NCBI GenBank assembly: GCA_023957335.1
Contig: JAMLHC010000001.1
Coordinates: 578,017 to 642,016, forward strand
Direction of reading: 5' to 3'
Source of the DNA: Bacteroidota bacterium
GTDB lineage: Bacteria > Bacteroidota > Bacteroidia > NS11-12g > UBA955
DNA length: 64,000 nt
Below, piece by piece: positions 63,220 to 64,000 of the stretch (the stretch's first letter is position 1; every line of letters starts with the position of its first letter). The position numbers and the translations under genes were made by a program. The notes beneath the pieces were generated by a model that worked only from the letters and a program-made list of their open reading frames with translations, did not search any database and was not told where the DNA came from.

Positions 63220-63489
63220 TTATTTATAACCATCTGTTACAAAAGGCATAATCGCAATAAATCTGGCTCTTTTGATAGCCTCTGCAACCTTCTTTTGATA
63301 TTTTTGAGAGTTTCCTGTAATTCTTCTGGGAAGAATTTTTCCTTGTTCATTCACAAACTTGGAAAGGAAGTTAACATCCTTGTAGTCAATGTATTTGATA
63401 CCTGATTTTTTGAATCTGCAATATTTTTTTCTATTCAAATTCTTGGTTTGGGGAGCAAACACATAGTTGGTTTCTTTTATCTGTGCCAT
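63220..63489 (-). CDS. rpsR: 30S ribosomal protein S18
   Basis: 89-aa protein with the core YCRFKKSGIKYIDYKDVNFL, ILPRRITGNSQKYQKKVAEA and IKRARFIAIMPF. It partners S6 on the 30S platform. Follows rpsF by four bases; no ssb lies between, as usual in Bacteroidota. Confidence 0.97.
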   Translation of the reverse strand: MAQIKETNYVFAPQTKNLNRKKYCRFKKSGIKYIDYKDVNFLSKFVNEQGKILPRRITGNSQKYQKKVAEAIKRARFIAIMPFVTDGYK

Positions 63490-63493
63490 AATC

Positions 63494-63910
63494 TTATTCG
63501 TCTATATCTTCAGTTTCAATTATTTCAACATCTGCTTTTTTCTTAGCTCTTGCAGCTTCAGCGGCTTTTGAGTTACCTATTTCGCCCTTTCTCTTACGCT
63601 CGTTGTAAATAACAGCGTGTTTGTCAAGAGCAGTAGTCATAAAACGCATTACACGTTCGTCCCTTCTGTAGCTAAGTTCAAGCGTAGCAATAAACTCAGG
63701 TTCTGCCTGAAATTCAAAAATGTGATAAAAACCCGTTACTTTTTTGTTGATTGGGTAAGCCAACTTTGCAAGCCCCCAATTGTTTTCGTGGATTACTTTT
63801 CCACCTTGCTCTGTGATCAACTCTCTGTAACCTGTAACAGCATCTTTCATCTGTTGTTCTGAGAGTACGGGTGTTAAAATGATCACAGATTCATAATTTT
63901 TTAAGCTCAT
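63494..63910 (-). CDS. rpsF: 30S ribosomal protein S6
   Basis: 138-aa protein with the S6 fold (YESVIILTPVLSEQQMKDAV; NNWGLAKLAYPINKKVTGFY) and a C-terminal Lys/Ala/acidic tail. The ATG at 63910 (MSLKNYESV) fits the family; the frame runs upstream to 63970 through the promoter. Confidence 0.95.
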   Translation of the reverse strand: MSLKNYESVIILTPVLSEQQMKDAVTGYRELITEQGGKVIHENNWGLAKLAYPINKKVTGFYHIFEFQAEPEFIATLELSYRRDERVMRFMTTALDKHAVIYNERKRKGEIGNSKAAEAARAKKKADVEIIETEDIDE

Positions 63911-63939
63911 AATGAATCTATATTTTTTTAAACGAGGCG

Positions 63940-63971
63940 CAAAAGTATGCATTTGCATTGATGTATGCAAA
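63940..63971 (-). promoter_or_regulatory. Promoter of rpsF-rpsR-rplI overlapped by an inverted repeat
   Basis: Minus-strand TTTG (63971-63968), 20-base spacer, TACTTTTG (63947-63940), 30 bases before the rpsF ATG. The perfect inverted repeat CATTTGCAT/ATGCAAATG (63950-63958 and 63965-63973) covers the -33 box and half of the spacer and could be an operator or the promoter's structure. Confidence 0.6.
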
Positions 63972-64000
63972 TGTTTTTTAAATTACATTTGAAGCCAACA

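Overview
The window is chromosomal DNA from a low-GC member of the Bacteroidota. Signs of this are two secreted proteins with type A type-9-secretion (T9SS) sorting domains, a fused alpha/beta E1 2-oxoacid dehydrogenase, many lipoproteins with a short K-rich start followed by L-x-x-C, and promoters of the form TTTG-N19/20-TAnnTTTG. Genus and species cannot be told from the sequence. Several genes have no ATG and must start at TTG (rpoB, the HAD phosphatase, the GT2 glycosyltransferase, the aminotransferase). I see no rRNA, CRISPR array, insertion sequence or prophage.

Layout. Positions 1-6217 (minus strand) are the translation/transcription core: tRNA-Thr(TGT)-Tyr-Gly-Thr(GGT)-tuf-tRNA-Trp-secE-nusG-rplK-rplA-rplJ-rplL-rpoB, the same order as the thrU-tyrU-glyT-thrT-tufB/secE-nusG-rplKAJL-rpoB region of Escherichia coli, preceded by hpf and xerC. 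Positions 7500-13400 carry uvrA, an RluD-type pseudouridine synthase, a lipoprotein, a polyprenol-phosphate-mannose-synthase-like GT2 enzyme and a divergent HAD phosphatase. Positions 13409-16976 (minus) form a compact nine-gene redox/sulfur-type cluster (DUF302, DUF2892, rhodanese, two tandem methyltransferases, a small Cys-rich membrane protein, a haem-motif lipoprotein, a DUF6132 protein, thioredoxin) with an operator-like inverted repeat upstream. Positions 17094-30052 are mostly metabolic or housekeeping: a large T9SS protein, DUF2480, a broken isocitrate lyase/PEP mutase-family gene, folE, an FNR-like reductase, an esterase, an omega-amidase/aminotransferase pair, icd, an ABC exporter and meaB. 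Positions 30175-37654 hold a DUF2723 (GT117) membrane protein, mutS, a MORN-like repeat protein and a MmcQ/YjbR protein.

Positions 37666-44057 (minus) are a clade II (atypical) nitrous oxide reductase operon: cytochrome c, Sec/lipoprotein-type nosZ, a nosB-like membrane protein, nosL, nosD, nosF and nosY. No nosR or other denitrification gene is visible, suggesting N2O respiration without a complete denitrification pathway in this region. Divergent from it at 44344-46936 are two tandem 12-helix membrane proteins that I cannot name. They share histidines in helices 2, 6 and 10, a layout like haem-copper oxidase subunit I but without the helix-7 His pair. These two genes are the best candidate for something undescribed.

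Positions 47060-63910 hold the fused E1 dehydrogenase, a ComEC protein lacking the metallo-beta-lactamase domain, lipoproteins, a YiiX-like hydrolase, gmhA, dsbD, a LysM glucosaminidase, a sugar nucleotidyltransferase, an RRM protein with a strong 5' leader hairpin, DUF4197, a T9SS protein, a PagL-like deacylase, a head-GIN lipoprotein and the rpsF-rpsR-rplI operon.
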